The notes under the pieces were generated by a model. The model ran no database searches. It had not been told where the DNA came from and saw nothing but the letters and a program-made list of their open reading frames with translations. 64,000 bases of DNA from DASSUW01 sp963792385 (lineage in GTDB: Bacteria; Actinomycetota; Thermoleophilia; Solirubrobacterales; Solirubrobacteraceae): assembly GCA_963792385.1 (NCBI GenBank), contig CAWBVZ010000012.1:1302001-1366000 (forward strand), read 5' to 3'. Each line of letters opens with the position of its first letter. Within the stretch, counting starts at the first letter, position 1. The position numbers and the translations under genes were made by a program. Of the stretch, positions 7,842 through 16,529 are shown piece after piece.

Positions 7842-8949
7842 ACCTCGACGAACTGCTCGGCGGGGCGGTCGAGTCGCGGACTACGAGGCGCGTGGGCAGG
7901 AGCTCACCCGCTGTCGGCGGCGGCTCGAGATTCAGGGCGCTGAGCAGGCGCTCGGCGGCGATTCGTCCCTTGTCGCGGTGGGGCTGGTGGATGGTGGTGA
8001 ATCCCTCGCTCGCCGGAGCGGTGTCGTCGAAGCCGATGATCGAGAGGTCGCCGGGCACCGACAGGCCGCGCTCGCGGGCGGCCTGCTTGGCGGCAAGCGC
8101 GAGCGGGTCGCTGAATGCGAACAGCGCCGTGATGCCGGGCGCGCGATCGAGCAACGCGCGGGCGCCGGCGAGACAGCCCTCGACGCTGGTGATCGGGACT
8201 TGCTCGACCGGGACGCTTGACCAATCCAGCCCGGCTGCGGTGACCGCGCGGGCAGAGCCCTCGAGGCGCGCCTTGGGCACGCTGGCGGTGGCTTGTTCCT
8301 GGTCGCGGATGTCGGCCGGGCCGGGGTGCACTTCGGCGGTGAGGCCGAAGCCGAGGATGGCGATGCTGCGATGGCCGAGGTCGAGCAGGTGGCGCACGGC
8401 GGTCTCTGCGGCGGCTCGGTCGTCGATCCCGACGAAATTCGGGCCGGGGACGGCGGGCGAGTCGACGATCACGGTGGGCAGCTGCCGCTGGCGGGCGGCC
8501 TCGAACAGCGGATCGTCGGCGGACATCGAGTACACGATCAAGCCATCCACGGCTGCATTGCGAACCGCCGGCCCGATTGATGGATGTTCCTCCCGAAGCC
8601 CGGGCACGAGGACGAGCGCGAGCTGCTGCGGATCGGTGACGTCTGACAGGCCCCTCAGAAGTTGCACGGTCGCCGGCTCGTCAAAGGCGTCGGCCAGGCA
8701 TCGCCGGAAGACGACGCCGATGGCGCCGGCGCGACCGCTGCGCAGGCTGCGGGCGACCGGATCGGGGCCGCCGTAGCCGAGTTCGGCAGCGGTGCGCAAG
8801 ACGCGTTCACGGAGGGCGGGCGACAGCCGCTCCGGCCGGTTGAAGGCGTTGGACACCGTGCTCGGGGAAACGCCGACGGCTCGCGCCACGGCCACGACCC
8901 CGGGCCGGCGCGGACTGCGCTCCTCGTCTGCGCCGCGGTTGGCGGTCAC
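7834..8949 (-). CDS. LacI-family transcriptional repressor
   Basis: From the GTG at 8949 the protein is 371 aa, the normal LacI/GalR length. The N-terminal HTH plus hinge reads VAVARAVGVSPSTVSNAFNR followed by RLSPALRERVLRTAAELGY. A periplasmic-binding-type sensor domain follows, with LSIIGFDDTAPASEGFTTI near the C-terminal ligand contact region. A longer upstream frame is rejected because it runs across the operators into the GH97 leader. It is divergent from the GH97 gene, and two identical operators occupy the spacer. It probably represses the glucosidase and itself until a sugar breakdown product binds. Confidence 0.9.
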   Translation of the reverse strand: MTANRGADEERSPRRPGVVAVARAVGVSPSTVSNAFNRPERLSPALRERVLRTAAELGYGGPDPVARSLRSGRAGAIGVVFRRCLADAFDEPATVQLLRGLSDVTDPQQLALVLVPGLREEHPSIGPAVRNAAVDGLIVYSMSADDPLFEAARQRQLPTVIVDSPAVPGPNFVGIDDRAAAETAVRHLLDLGHRSIAILGFGLTAEVHPGPADIRDQEQATASVPKARLEGSARAVTAAGLDWSSVPVEQVPITSVEGCLAGARALLDRAPGITALFAFSDPLALAAKQAARERGLSVPGDLSIIGFDDTAPASEGFTTIHQPHRDKGRIAAERLLSALNLEPPPTAGELLPTRLVVRDSTAPPSSSSRFN

Positions 8950-8958
8950 GACACCGAG

Positions 8959-9002
8959 GTAAAACGTTGCAAAGCTCTGCCCGAGCGAGTAAAACGTTGC
9001 AA
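8959..9002. promoter_or_regulatory. Two tandem LacI-type operators, GTAAAACGTTGCAA
   Basis: The same 14-mer occurs at 8959-8972 and 8989-9002, exactly 30 bp apart, close to three helical turns. Each is built around the central AACGTT palindrome expected for LacI/GalR dimers. They lie between the divergent LacI gene and the GH97 gene, on one DNA face, suggesting cooperative binding. Confidence 0.75.
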
Positions 9003-9137
9003 GCGGCGAGTGTCGCAGATCCAAGGTCCCGCTACGGAGGCGCGGGCTGCCGTTCTGGACGCGGGCTTCGGCGGGAGGCTGGCGCGCGCGGAATTCGTCT
9101 GCGCTCCGTGACGCGCGAGCGCGGGAGGGGGGTCTCC

Positions 9138-11276
9138 ATGAGACGCAACGCTTGGCGAACGCTTGCAGTCGCGCTCGCTGTCGTGCCGTTGGCGGTGACG
9201 GCATCGCCTGCCGGTGCGGCGAACCACGACCGGGCGACCTACGCCGTGTCGTCGCCGGATCACAGGATTACGGTCGCGTTCGAGCTGGACAAGCTGGGCA
9301 CGCCGCAGTACCGCGTGTCTCACAACGGGGCGCCGCTGCTCGCAGACTCCGCGCTTGGGTTTCAGTTCGACGGTGCTCCGCCGCTTGACGGCGACCTCCA
9401 GGTGCGCAGCGTGCGACGCGACCGATACGACGCCGTCTGGCGGCCCGTATGGGGCGAGTACAAGACCATCCGCAACAACTACAACGAGCTGACGGTCGAC
9501 CTACGCGAGAAGGTCGCACCACGTCGCGCGTTGCAGCTGGTTTTCCGCGTCTTCAACGACGGCGTCGGCTTCCGCTACGTGCTGCCGCGGCAGCGGGCGA
9601 TGAATCGGTTCGCGATCTCGTCGGAGGACACCGAGTTCAAGTTCGCGGATGACTTCACAGCGTGGTGGATCCCCGCCCAGTTCGGCTCCGGGAGCGGCGA
9701 CGAGGAACTCTGGCGCCGCACGGCGGTGAGCGAGATGGAAGCCGCGGCGACACCGGTGACGATCGACGCCGGAGAGGCCGGCTACGCCACGTTGCACGAG
9801 GCCAACCTGATCGACTACGCCGCCATGAACGTGACGCCCGACGAGGCCGGCGGGCCTGCGCTTCGCTCGTCGCTGGTCGCCTTGCCCGATGGCGTCAAGG
9901 TGCGCGGAACGGCGCCGCACAAGTCGCCGTGGCGGACGCTCGTCATCGGCGATACGCCCGGGGACCTGGTCGAGTCGACGCTGATCCTGAACCTCAACGA
10001 CCCGTGCGTGATCTGCCATCAGAACACGTCGTGGATCAAGCCGGGCAAGTACGTCGGCGTGTGGTGGGAGATCCACAAGGGCCAGTCGGAGTGGGCGACC
10101 GGCGCGGCGCTGCCACACGGCGCCACGACCGAGAACACCAAGCGCTACATCGACTTCGCCGCCGCGCACGGCATCCCGTACGTGCTCACCGAGGGCTGGA
10201 ACGAGGGCTGGGCGACGAGATACACGACGCAGGATTTCCTCACGCCGACACCCGACTTCGATCTGGAGGAGGTCGTCGCCTACGCCAAGCGCAAGGGCGT
10301 CAACTGGCTCGCGCACAACGAGACGGGCGGCAACGTCTCCAACTACCTCAGCCAGATCGAACCGGCGTTCTCGCTCTATCAGCGGTTGGGGGTCCCCGGT
10401 GTCAAGACCGGCTACGCCGGCGGGACCACGATCGACGGGGTCGCCCACAACCACTATGACCAGGCGATGGTCAACCACTACCGCGACACGATCCGGCGGG
10501 CGGCGCGCCACCACCTGGTGGTGGAGGCGCACGAGATCGTCAAGGACACCGGCGAGCGGCGCACCTACCCGAACATCCTGACGCGGGAAGCCGTCCGCGG
10601 CATGGAGTGGGAGGCATGGAGCGAAGGCAATCCGCCGGAGCACCTGGTGAACCTCCCGTTCACGCGGATGATCTCCGGGCCGATGAGCTACACGCCGGGG
10701 ATCTTCGACGTCACGTGGGATCCCGGCGGTCCCGGCAAGCCGCCCTGGCGGACGCTGGAGCACACGCGGGTGCACTCGACGCGCGCCGCCCAGCTGGCGA
10801 TCTATCCCGTCTACCTGAGCGGCCTTCAGATGATGGCCGACATCCCGGAGCACTACGAGGGTCAGCTGGAGCTCGAGTTCCTCGAACAAGTTCCCACGAC
10901 GTGGGACGACACCAAGGTGCTCAACGGCGCGGTCGGCGACTACATCACCGTGGCCAGAAAGAGCGGTCGAGACTGGTTCGTCGGCAGCATGACCGACGAG
11001 AACGACAAGACGCTCTCGTTCCCGCTGCGCTTCCTCGAGCGTCACAAGCTGTACGTGGCGAACGTCTACGGCGACGCGCCGGCGACTGACCTCGAGACCA
11101 ACCCGAACGAGGTCCAGACCACTCGGCTGCTCGTCGACAGCCGCGACCGCCTGATCGCGGCAATGGCGGGCGGAGGCGGACAGGCCGTGCACCTCACGCC
11201 GGCAACCACCCGAGACACGCGCACGCTGCCGCGCTGCGGCCCGGCCACAGCGCTCTGCGAACGAGCGTCCGACTAG
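9138..11276 (+). CDS. Secreted GH97 alpha-glucosidase (inverting, SusB-like)
   Basis: The 712-aa protein has a Sec signal peptide (MRRNAWRTLAVALAVVPLAV, cleavage near AGAAN). Glycoside hydrolase family 97 domains follow in order: N-terminal beta-sandwich, central (beta/alpha)8 barrel from about residue 290 (KYVGVWWEIHKGQ), and C-terminal beta domain. The barrel carries VPGVKTGYAGG. In retaining GH97 enzymes an Asp nucleophile sits in this segment, so Gly here fits the inverting, SusB-type alpha-glucosidase group. RGMEWEAWSEGNPPEH supplies candidate Glu catalysts. The start follows GGGAGGGG. It is divergently paired with the LacI gene and should act outside the cytoplasm on alpha-linked glucans. 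Catalytic-type assignment rests on recalled family knowledge. Confidence 0.9.
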   Translation: MRRNAWRTLAVALAVVPLAVTASPAGAANHDRATYAVSSPDHRITVAFELDKLGTPQYRVSHNGAPLLADSALGFQFDGAPPLDGDLQVRSVRRDRYDAVWRPVWGEYKTIRNNYNELTVDLREKVAPRRALQLVFRVFNDGVGFRYVLPRQRAMNRFAISSEDTEFKFADDFTAWWIPAQFGSGSGDEELWRRTAVSEMEAAATPVTIDAGEAGYATLHEANLIDYAAMNVTPDEAGGPALRSSLVALPDGVKVRGTAPHKSPWRTLVIGDTPGDLVESTLILNLNDPCVICHQNTSWIKPGKYVGVWWEIHKGQSEWATGAALPHGATTENTKRYIDFAAAHGIPYVLTEGWNEGWATRYTTQDFLTPTPDFDLEEVVAYAKRKGVNWLAHNETGGNVSNYLSQIEPAFSLYQRLGVPGVKTGYAGGTTIDGVAHNHYDQAMVNHYRDTIRRAARHHLVVEAHEIVKDTGERRTYPNILTREAVRGMEWEAWSEGNPPEHLVNLPFTRMISGPMSYTPGIFDVTWDPGGPGKPPWRTLEHTRVHSTRAAQLAIYPVYLSGLQMMADIPEHYEGQLELEFLEQVPTTWDDTKVLNGAVGDYITVARKSGRDWFVGSMTDENDKTLSFPLRFLERHKLYVANVYGDAPATDLETNPNEVQTTRLLVDSRDRLIAAMAGGGGQAVHLTPATTRDTRTLPRCGPATALCERASD

Positions 11277-11292
11277 CCACAGTCGCTCGAAA

Positions 11293-11328
11293 CGGAACGG
11301 CCGTCCGGCGTTACGGGCGGCCGTTCCG
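11293..11328 (+). terminator. Hairpin terminator after the GH97 gene
   Basis: CGGAACGGCCG at 11293-11303 is repeated as its exact reverse complement at 11318-11328 around a 14-nt loop. There is no strong T-tract. It may serve both this gene and the convergent cupin gene. Confidence 0.6.
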
Positions 11329-11355
11329 CGCGCCCGCCGGCGCTACGAAGGTCTC

Positions 11356-12006
11356 CTATCCCTCGCGCTCGATCAACGCCTTGAACGCGGGCTCATCGCG
11401 GATCGGATCGAAGTCCGAGTCATCCTTTGCGAACGAGCGAACCCGCTCCGAGCGGTCGATCGCGAGCCCGAGGTGATCGACGGCGTCACCCGTCCGGCCC
11501 GCGAGGCTCTCGCAGCAGGCGAGGTTGTAGAGCAGCCCGGCGTACTGCGGATGAGCGTCGACCAGTTGGCGTCCGCGATCGGCCGCCTCGGCGTACTCGC
11601 CTGCCTCATAGAGCGGGTTCAGCGGGGCCCAGAGCTCCCAGCCGTCGGGCTCGTACGCCTTTCCCGGGGTGCCGCCGAGCGCAACGACAGTCGTCTCGGG
11701 CTCCTCGGCAAACGCCGTTCGCTTCACGCCGGGAGGCGCAAAGATGAACGTGCCCGTTGGCGCAGCCACCCGGTCGCCGTCGAGCTCGAACACCGCTCGC
11801 CCTCGCACAACGAGGTACAGCTCCTCGTCGGCGTCGGGGGCGGACTCGTCGTGCTCGTTGATGATCCGGTCTCCCACTTCGAGCGCCGTCCAAGCGTTGA
11901 CACCGAAGGACGTGATGCCGAAGTGGTGCCTCACAGGTCGGAACGGCTCGCGCCCGTCGGTCAGCTCTTCGATCTCTTCCAGTCGTGCGACTGCGTAGCT
12001 CGTCAT
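11356..12006 (-). CDS. Cupin-domain protein with C-terminal TPR-like region
   Basis: From MTSYAVARLEEIEEL the protein is 216 aa. Residues ~30-115 form a single cupin barrel (EELYLVVRGRAVFELDGDRV, then GTFIFAPPGVKRTAFAEEPE). Residues ~140-200 are helical with a TPR-like pattern (EAADRGRQLVDAHPQYAGL followed by LYNLACCESLAGRTGDAVDHL). Canonical cupin metal ligands are incomplete: the usual HxH is replaced by NEHDES. It may bind a small molecule rather than catalyse a reaction. It is divergent from the next cupin gene at 12119. Confidence 0.82.
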   Translation of the reverse strand: MTSYAVARLEEIEELTDGREPFRPVRHHFGITSFGVNAWTALEVGDRIINEHDESAPDADEELYLVVRGRAVFELDGDRVAAPTGTFIFAPPGVKRTAFAEEPETTVVALGGTPGKAYEPDGWELWAPLNPLYEAGEYAEAADRGRQLVDAHPQYAGLLYNLACCESLAGRTGDAVDHLGLAIDRSERVRSFAKDDSDFDPIRDEPAFKALIEREG

Positions 12007-12118
12007 CCGAGTCCTTCCACGACGTAGCGCGGTTTCCGATCGTGTCTGCGGCAGACCGTATCGCCAGGAGTGGCCCACGGACGTACCGTCGATGTCATTC
12101 CAACTTCAGGAGACTCCC

Positions 12119-12466
12119 ATGTCTGACTCTGACACCGGTGAGCGCGTCACCACCGTGCTCGACCTTCCGTCGCGTGATGGGCTCGTCGTCAACGCCGTCC
12201 GTGTCGACTACGAGCCGGGCGGGTTCTCGCGCGCTCACCGCCACCCGGCCGGCGCATACGTGTACGTGATCGACGGCAGCGTGATCTTCGGGATCGATGA
12301 TCGCGAACCGGTCGTGCTGAAGGCGGGAGACTCGTTCTACGAGCCGCCGGGCGCGCTCCACTCCGTGTCGCGCAATGCGAGCGAGGAGCTCCCGGCGAGC
12401 CTGCTCGCCTTCTTCGTTCTCAGCGAGGGCGAGTCCCCGACCGTCAACGACGGCGACGCGGCGTGA
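12119..12466 (+). CDS. Cupin-fold protein
   Basis: The 115-aa protein is a one-domain cupin. Motif 1 is RAHRHPAGAYVYVIDGSVIF (HxH with a downstream Glu replaced) and motif 2 is GDSFYEPPGALHSVSRNAS. The ATG at 12119 is chosen because TTCAGGAGACTCCC precedes it at good distance; an upstream ATG at 12092 adds only nine residues and lacks a site. It overlaps the next gene by one base (TGATG), indicating coupling with the quinone oxidoreductase. Substrate unknown. Confidence 0.82.
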   Translation: MSDSDTGERVTTVLDLPSRDGLVVNAVRVDYEPGGFSRAHRHPAGAYVYVIDGSVIFGIDDREPVVLKAGDSFYEPPGALHSVSRNASEELPASLLAFFVLSEGESPTVNDGDAA

Positions 12467-13349
12467 TGCGGGTCCTCCGGCTGCGCGCGGCGGGCGGTCC
12501 CGAGCAACTCGCGGTCGAGGACGCCGACCGGCCACGACCCGGTCCGGCTGAGGCACTCGTCCGCGTGCACGCGGCGGCGATCACCCGCGGCGAACTGGAA
12601 TGGCCGGTCGACCGTCTGCCGGCGATCCCGTCCTACGAGCTCTCCGGAGTGGTCGAGGAAGTCGGCCGAGGCGTCGCCGGCGTCGCGGCCGGCGACGAGG
12701 TGTTCGCGCTCATCCCGTTCGACCGCGATGGCGTCGCGGCCGACTACACCTCGGTGCCCGCCGAACTGCTGGTGCCGAAGCCGCGGGCGCTCGGGCATGC
12801 CGAGAGCGCCGCGATCCCGCTGCCCGCGCTCACCGCCTGGCAGGGGCTGTTCGACCACGGCCGGCTCGAGCGCGGACGGGCGCGTGCTCATCCACGGTGC
12901 CGCGGGCAACGTCGGCGGCTTCGCGGTGCAGCTCGCCCGCGTCGGCCGGCGCGCACGTGATCGGGACCGCATCGGCGGCGAACCTGGATCTCGTCCTCGA
13001 ACTCGGCGCACACGAGGTAGTCGACGCGGCGGAGGACTTCGAAGACGCCGTGGAGCCCGTCGACGTCGTCTTCGACACCGCCGGCGGCGAGCGGTTGCGT
13101 CGCTCCCGCGCCGTGCTGCGCGCCGGCGGTCGACTGGTCTCGGTGGCCGACGAGCCGCCCGAGGGAGGCGTGTACTTCATCGTCGAGCCGAATCGCGACC
13201 AGCTCGGCTCGATCGCGACGATGGTCGATGGCGGCGATCTGCGTCCCCCGCTCGTCGAGGTCTTTCCATTCACGTCGGCGCGCGAGGCGTTCGCGCGCAG
13301 CCTCGAGCCAGGCCGGCGGGGCAAGGTGGTGCTGAAGGTCGTTGCGTGA
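12466..13349 (+). pseudogene. Zinc-type/quinone NADPH oxidoreductase, two frameshifts
   Basis: Conceptually joined, this is a ~290-aa MDR-superfamily NADP oxidoreductase (quinone reductase-like). The N-terminal GroES fold lies in frame up to about 12875 (MRVLRLRAAGGPEQLAVEDA). The Rossmann start, GRVLIHGAAGNVGGFAVQLA, is in the next frame from about 12875 to 12945. The remainder (GAHVIGTASAANLDLVLELG to GKVVLKVVA) is in the third frame to 13349. The second shift matches one extra G in GTCGGCCGGC at 12941-12950. Residues on both sides remain family-like and no internal stops appear. The break is therefore recent, or an artefact of the sequence. As written no full enzyme can be made. Confidence 0.7.
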
Positions 13350-14016
13350 CATCGAGACCACGATCGCGGGGATCGCCATCCCCGACAGCGCGCTCGGCCG
13401 GGAGGCGACCGAGTTCGTCCGGGAGGCGTCCACGCCGCTGCTGTTCGACCATTCGCGGCGCGTGTTCTTCTGGGCATCGCTGCAGGCCGAGCGACTCAGC
13501 CTCCGCTACGACCCCGAGCTGCTCTACGTCGGCGCGATGTTCCACGACGTCGGCCTGCTCGAGGGCCATCGCTCGCAGCACGAGCGCTTCGAGATCGACG
13601 GGGCGAACGCCGCCCGCGCCTTCCTCGAGCGGCACGGCCTGCCCGAGGAGCACGTCATGACGGTCTGGGAGTCGATCGCGCTGCACACGACCCGGCAGGT
13701 GCCGAACTACATGCAGCCAGAGGTGCGACTCGTGGCCCTCGGCGTGCAGTACGACGTCGTCGGCTTGGACTTCGACACGCTCACGGCCGAGCAGCGCGAC
13801 GCGGTCTTGGTCGCCCATCCGCGGACGAAATTCACGACGGGGATGATCGAGGCCCTTTCGGCGGGCGTCCGCGACAAGCCGGAAACCGCCGCCGCGACGT
13901 TCCTTAGCCGACATTCTCGAAGCGACCGTGCCCGGTTACGTGCGACCCAACTTCTGCGACGCCATCCAGAACTCTCGCTTCGAGACGTGACCGGCGGCTC
14001 TCCCGCGTTCCAGTAA
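13342..14016 (+). CDS. HD-domain phosphohydrolase, probably frameshifted near the C-terminus
   Basis: A TTG start overlapping the previous stop gives MRDIETTIAGIAIPDSALGR and an HD domain. Metal-ligand motifs are HSRRVFFWAS (His) and VGAMFHDVGLLEGH (His-Asp), with ALHTTRQVPNYMQP further on, as in HD hydrolases related to cyanamide hydratase. From about 13905 the frame turns into Arg-rich sequence, whereas the neighbouring frame reads ADILEATVPGYVRPNFCDAI and stops at 13990. One extra base near 13901-13907 explains this, so the native gene probably ended at 13990 (~215 aa). This is the third single-base shift within about 1.1 kb. Confidence 0.75.
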   Translation: MRDIETTIAGIAIPDSALGREATEFVREASTPLLFDHSRRVFFWASLQAERLSLRYDPELLYVGAMFHDVGLLEGHRSQHERFEIDGANAARAFLERHGLPEEHVMTVWESIALHTTRQVPNYMQPEVRLVALGVQYDVVGLDFDTLTAEQRDAVLVAHPRTKFTTGMIEALSAGVRDKPETAAATFLSRHSRSDRARLRATQLLRRHPELSLRDVTGGSPAFQ

Positions 14017-14103
14017 GACCGGCAGCGGACTACGTAGGACCCCGGCGAAGTGCAGTAGCGGTTTACTGACGACGCGGTAGGCCCGCGCAGGGAACCTTCG
14101 GCC

Positions 14104-15336
14104 ATGACCTCCCCAACCCTCCGTCGCGCGGCCGCTCTCGCCGGTTCGCTCGCCCTCCTCGCGCTCCTCCCCGCCGCCGCCTCCGCGGCCGGCAACCCGC
14201 AAGTCGTTCGCGTTGATCCGACCACCGGCGTCGTCAAGCGGCTGGCCGGCGGCGCGCCGTTCACCCATCTCGGCGGCCTCGCCTTCGGGCCCACCGGCAT
14301 GCTCTACGTCGCCAACCAGGGCCCGATCGGCCCGAGCCCGCGCGGCGCGGGCATCTACGTGCTGCGCGCGCCCACCTACGCCGCCCCGGCCTCGATCGCC
14401 TCGGGCACCGCTCCCACCGCGGTCGTGGCCTCCGGCAGCACGCTGTACTCGCTTGACGGCGATCGCGTCGTCGGCATCGACGGCAGGACCGGCGCCGAGC
14501 GGACCGTCACCACCGGCGGGCTCTACGACACGTACGGCGTCTATCCGGCGTTCGGCGCCGTCTCCGGAAACACGCTCTACACCACCGCGTCGTCGTCGTG
14601 CGACTCGGCCGAGGGCGGCGGCGCCTACGTCATCGCGGTCGACACCACGACCGGCGCGCAGACGCTGGTGAAGTCGTTCGGCTGCCACGCGCTCGGCGGC
14701 ATCGCGACCACGCCCGGCGGCAAGCTCACGGTCGCCGTGGGCGGCCGGACCGCCAAGATCGTCCAGCTCGATCCCCAGAGCGGCGCGGTCACCACGCTCT
14801 CGAGCGGCGGCTCGCTGAAGACCCCGCAGGGCCTCGCGCTCGACGCCGCCGGAGACGTGCTCGTCGCCGACTCGACCAGCGGCGTGATCGCGGTCTCGGG
14901 CCAGGGCGGCCAGCAGTCGCCCTACACGTCGCCCGGCGCCCTCGGCGGCGCGACCGGCATCGCCGTCGGCCCCGACGGCGCTCTCTACGTCAGCGAGGCG
15001 GGCGTGCCGCCGAAGCTGGTGGCGACCGCGGCGGGCCGGCAGCAGCTCGGCGCCTCCGGGCTCGCCCTCACGGTGCGCTGCAACCGGGCCTGCACGGTCG
15101 GCTACTCGGCGAAGGTCTCCGGCTTCACCGTCTCCGGCTTCACCAAGAGCGCAGCGTTCCGCGGCGTGCAGGCTCGCCGCACCGTCCGGATCACGCTGCC
15201 GCGCCAGGTGCGCCGGGAGATCGCGACCGCGCTCCGGCACGGCAAGAAGGTCACGGCGAAGGTCGCGCTCACCCCGCGGGATCCGCGCAGCGGCTCGCTC
15301 GGCAAGCGCACCACGCTCCCGATCCGGATCGTCTGA
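14104..15336 (+). CDS. Secreted ScyD/NHL-type beta-propeller protein
   Basis: This 410-aa exported protein has a signal peptide (RRAAALAGSLALLALLPAAA, cleavage near SAAG). A six-bladed propeller of NHL/ScyD-ScyE type follows, with blades recurring as GGLAFGPTGMLYVAN, GVIAV and GATGIAVGPDGALYVSEAG. The last ~90 residues form an Arg/Lys-rich beta domain common in exported proteins of this lineage (VSGFTVSGFTKSAAFRGVQA). No catalytic residues are evident; an extracellular binding or scaffold role is likely. It has its own ~110-bp upstream spacer and is probably monocistronic. Confidence 0.87.
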   Translation: MTSPTLRRAAALAGSLALLALLPAAASAAGNPQVVRVDPTTGVVKRLAGGAPFTHLGGLAFGPTGMLYVANQGPIGPSPRGAGIYVLRAPTYAAPASIASGTAPTAVVASGSTLYSLDGDRVVGIDGRTGAERTVTTGGLYDTYGVYPAFGAVSGNTLYTTASSSCDSAEGGGAYVIAVDTTTGAQTLVKSFGCHALGGIATTPGGKLTVAVGGRTAKIVQLDPQSGAVTTLSSGGSLKTPQGLALDAAGDVLVADSTSGVIAVSGQGGQQSPYTSPGALGGATGIAVGPDGALYVSEAGVPPKLVATAAGRQQLGASGLALTVRCNRACTVGYSAKVSGFTVSGFTKSAAFRGVQARRTVRITLPRQVRREIATALRHGKKVTAKVALTPRDPRSGSLGKRTTLPIRIV

Positions 15337-15428
15337 CCAGCTGCTCGCGGCGATGGCGGCCACACCCGCCATCGCCGCGAGCGCGCCGGTGCCTGCGTTC
15401 GCGGACGACTGTGGAAGACTCGCGGGCG

Positions 15429-16463
15429 ATGACCTCACCGGTACGGATCCCGACGAGCCTCGTCGGCTCGTACGCGCAGCCGGACTGGCTGATCGACCGC
15501 GACCGGCTGCGTGACCGATTCCCGCCGCGCGTCCGCGCGACGGAGCTGTGGCGAGTCGATCCGCGCTACCTCGAGCAGGCCCAGGACGACGCGACGCGGC
15601 TGGCAATCGCCGACCAGGAGCGCGCCGGGCTCGACATCGTGACGGACGGCGAGATGCGTCGCGAGAGCTACTCGAACCGCTTTGCCACCGCGCTCGAGGG
15701 CGTCGACATCGACAACCCGGGCACCGCTCTCGATCGCAGCGGGCATCCCAATCCGGTGCCGCGGGTGGTCGGGCCGGTGGCCCGCCGCCATCCGGTGCAG
15801 GTGCGGGACCTGGAGTTCCTGCGCTCGATGACGAGCCGGATGACGAAGATCACGGTTCCGGGGCCGTTCACGATGTCCCAGCAGGCCCAGGACGACTACT
15901 ACGGATCTCCGGACAAGCTGGGCATGGCGTACGCGGACGCGGTCCGCGGCGAGATCCTCGACCTGATCGAGGCCGGAGCCGACGTGGTCCAGGTGGACGA
16001 GCCCTACATGCAGGCGCGCCCCGAGGCTGCGCGCGACTACGGTCTCGACGTCCTCCGCCACGCCACGGATGGCATCGCCGGGACGACCGCGATCCACATC
16101 TGCTTCGGCTATGCGGCGATCATCCACGAGCGGCCGAGCGGCTACTCGTTCCTGCCCGAGCTGGCCGCGACGGAGGCGGACCAGATCAGCATCGAGACCG
16201 GGCAGTCGGGTCTCGCGCTCGACGTGTTGGACTCGCTGTCGTCGAAGACGATCATCCTCGGCGTGCTCGACCTCTCGACCGACGAGGTCGAGACGCCGGA
16301 CACCGTCGCCGACCGGATCCGCCGCGCGTTCCCGCACGCCGGTCCCGACCGCCTGATCGCCGCTCCGGACTGCGGCATGAAGTACCTCTCCCGCCAGGCC
16401 GCCTACGGCAAGCTCGAGTCGCTCGTCGAGGGCGCGCGCCGCGCCGTCGCGGACGCCGGCTGA
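15429..16463 (+). CDS. MetE-like cobalamin-independent methionine synthase C-terminal-domain protein
   Basis: This 344-aa protein corresponds to the catalytic C-terminal half of MetE as a stand-alone unit. It begins RIPTSLVGSYAQPDWLIDR and contains DIVTDGEMRRESY, MTKITVPGPFTMSQQ, ADVVQVDEPYMQARPE, and IHICFGY where Zn-ligand His/Cys are expected. A terminal APDCGMKYLSR supplies the late zinc Cys. Full MetE is ~750 aa, so folate may be replaced by another methyl donor; such short forms also include enzymes acting on non-methionine thiols. The ATG at 15429 is the first plausible start after the beta-propeller gene. Reaction type is confident; exact substrate is not. Confidence 0.85.
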   Translation: MTSPVRIPTSLVGSYAQPDWLIDRDRLRDRFPPRVRATELWRVDPRYLEQAQDDATRLAIADQERAGLDIVTDGEMRRESYSNRFATALEGVDIDNPGTALDRSGHPNPVPRVVGPVARRHPVQVRDLEFLRSMTSRMTKITVPGPFTMSQQAQDDYYGSPDKLGMAYADAVRGEILDLIEAGADVVQVDEPYMQARPEAARDYGLDVLRHATDGIAGTTAIHICFGYAAIIHERPSGYSFLPELAATEADQISIETGQSGLALDVLDSLSSKTIILGVLDLSTDEVETPDTVADRIRRAFPHAGPDRLIAAPDCGMKYLSRQAAYGKLESLVEGARRAVADAG

Positions 16464-16529
16464 GCTACGGCGAGGAGCTCGCCGGGCGGCTGGGCTCCGG
16501 CGATTTGCCCCGATCGGAATACTGCGGCG

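Noticed and set aside
9501..11192. A 563-codon minus-strand open frame
   Set aside because: Antisense to GH97 with His/Arg/Val-rich shadow composition.
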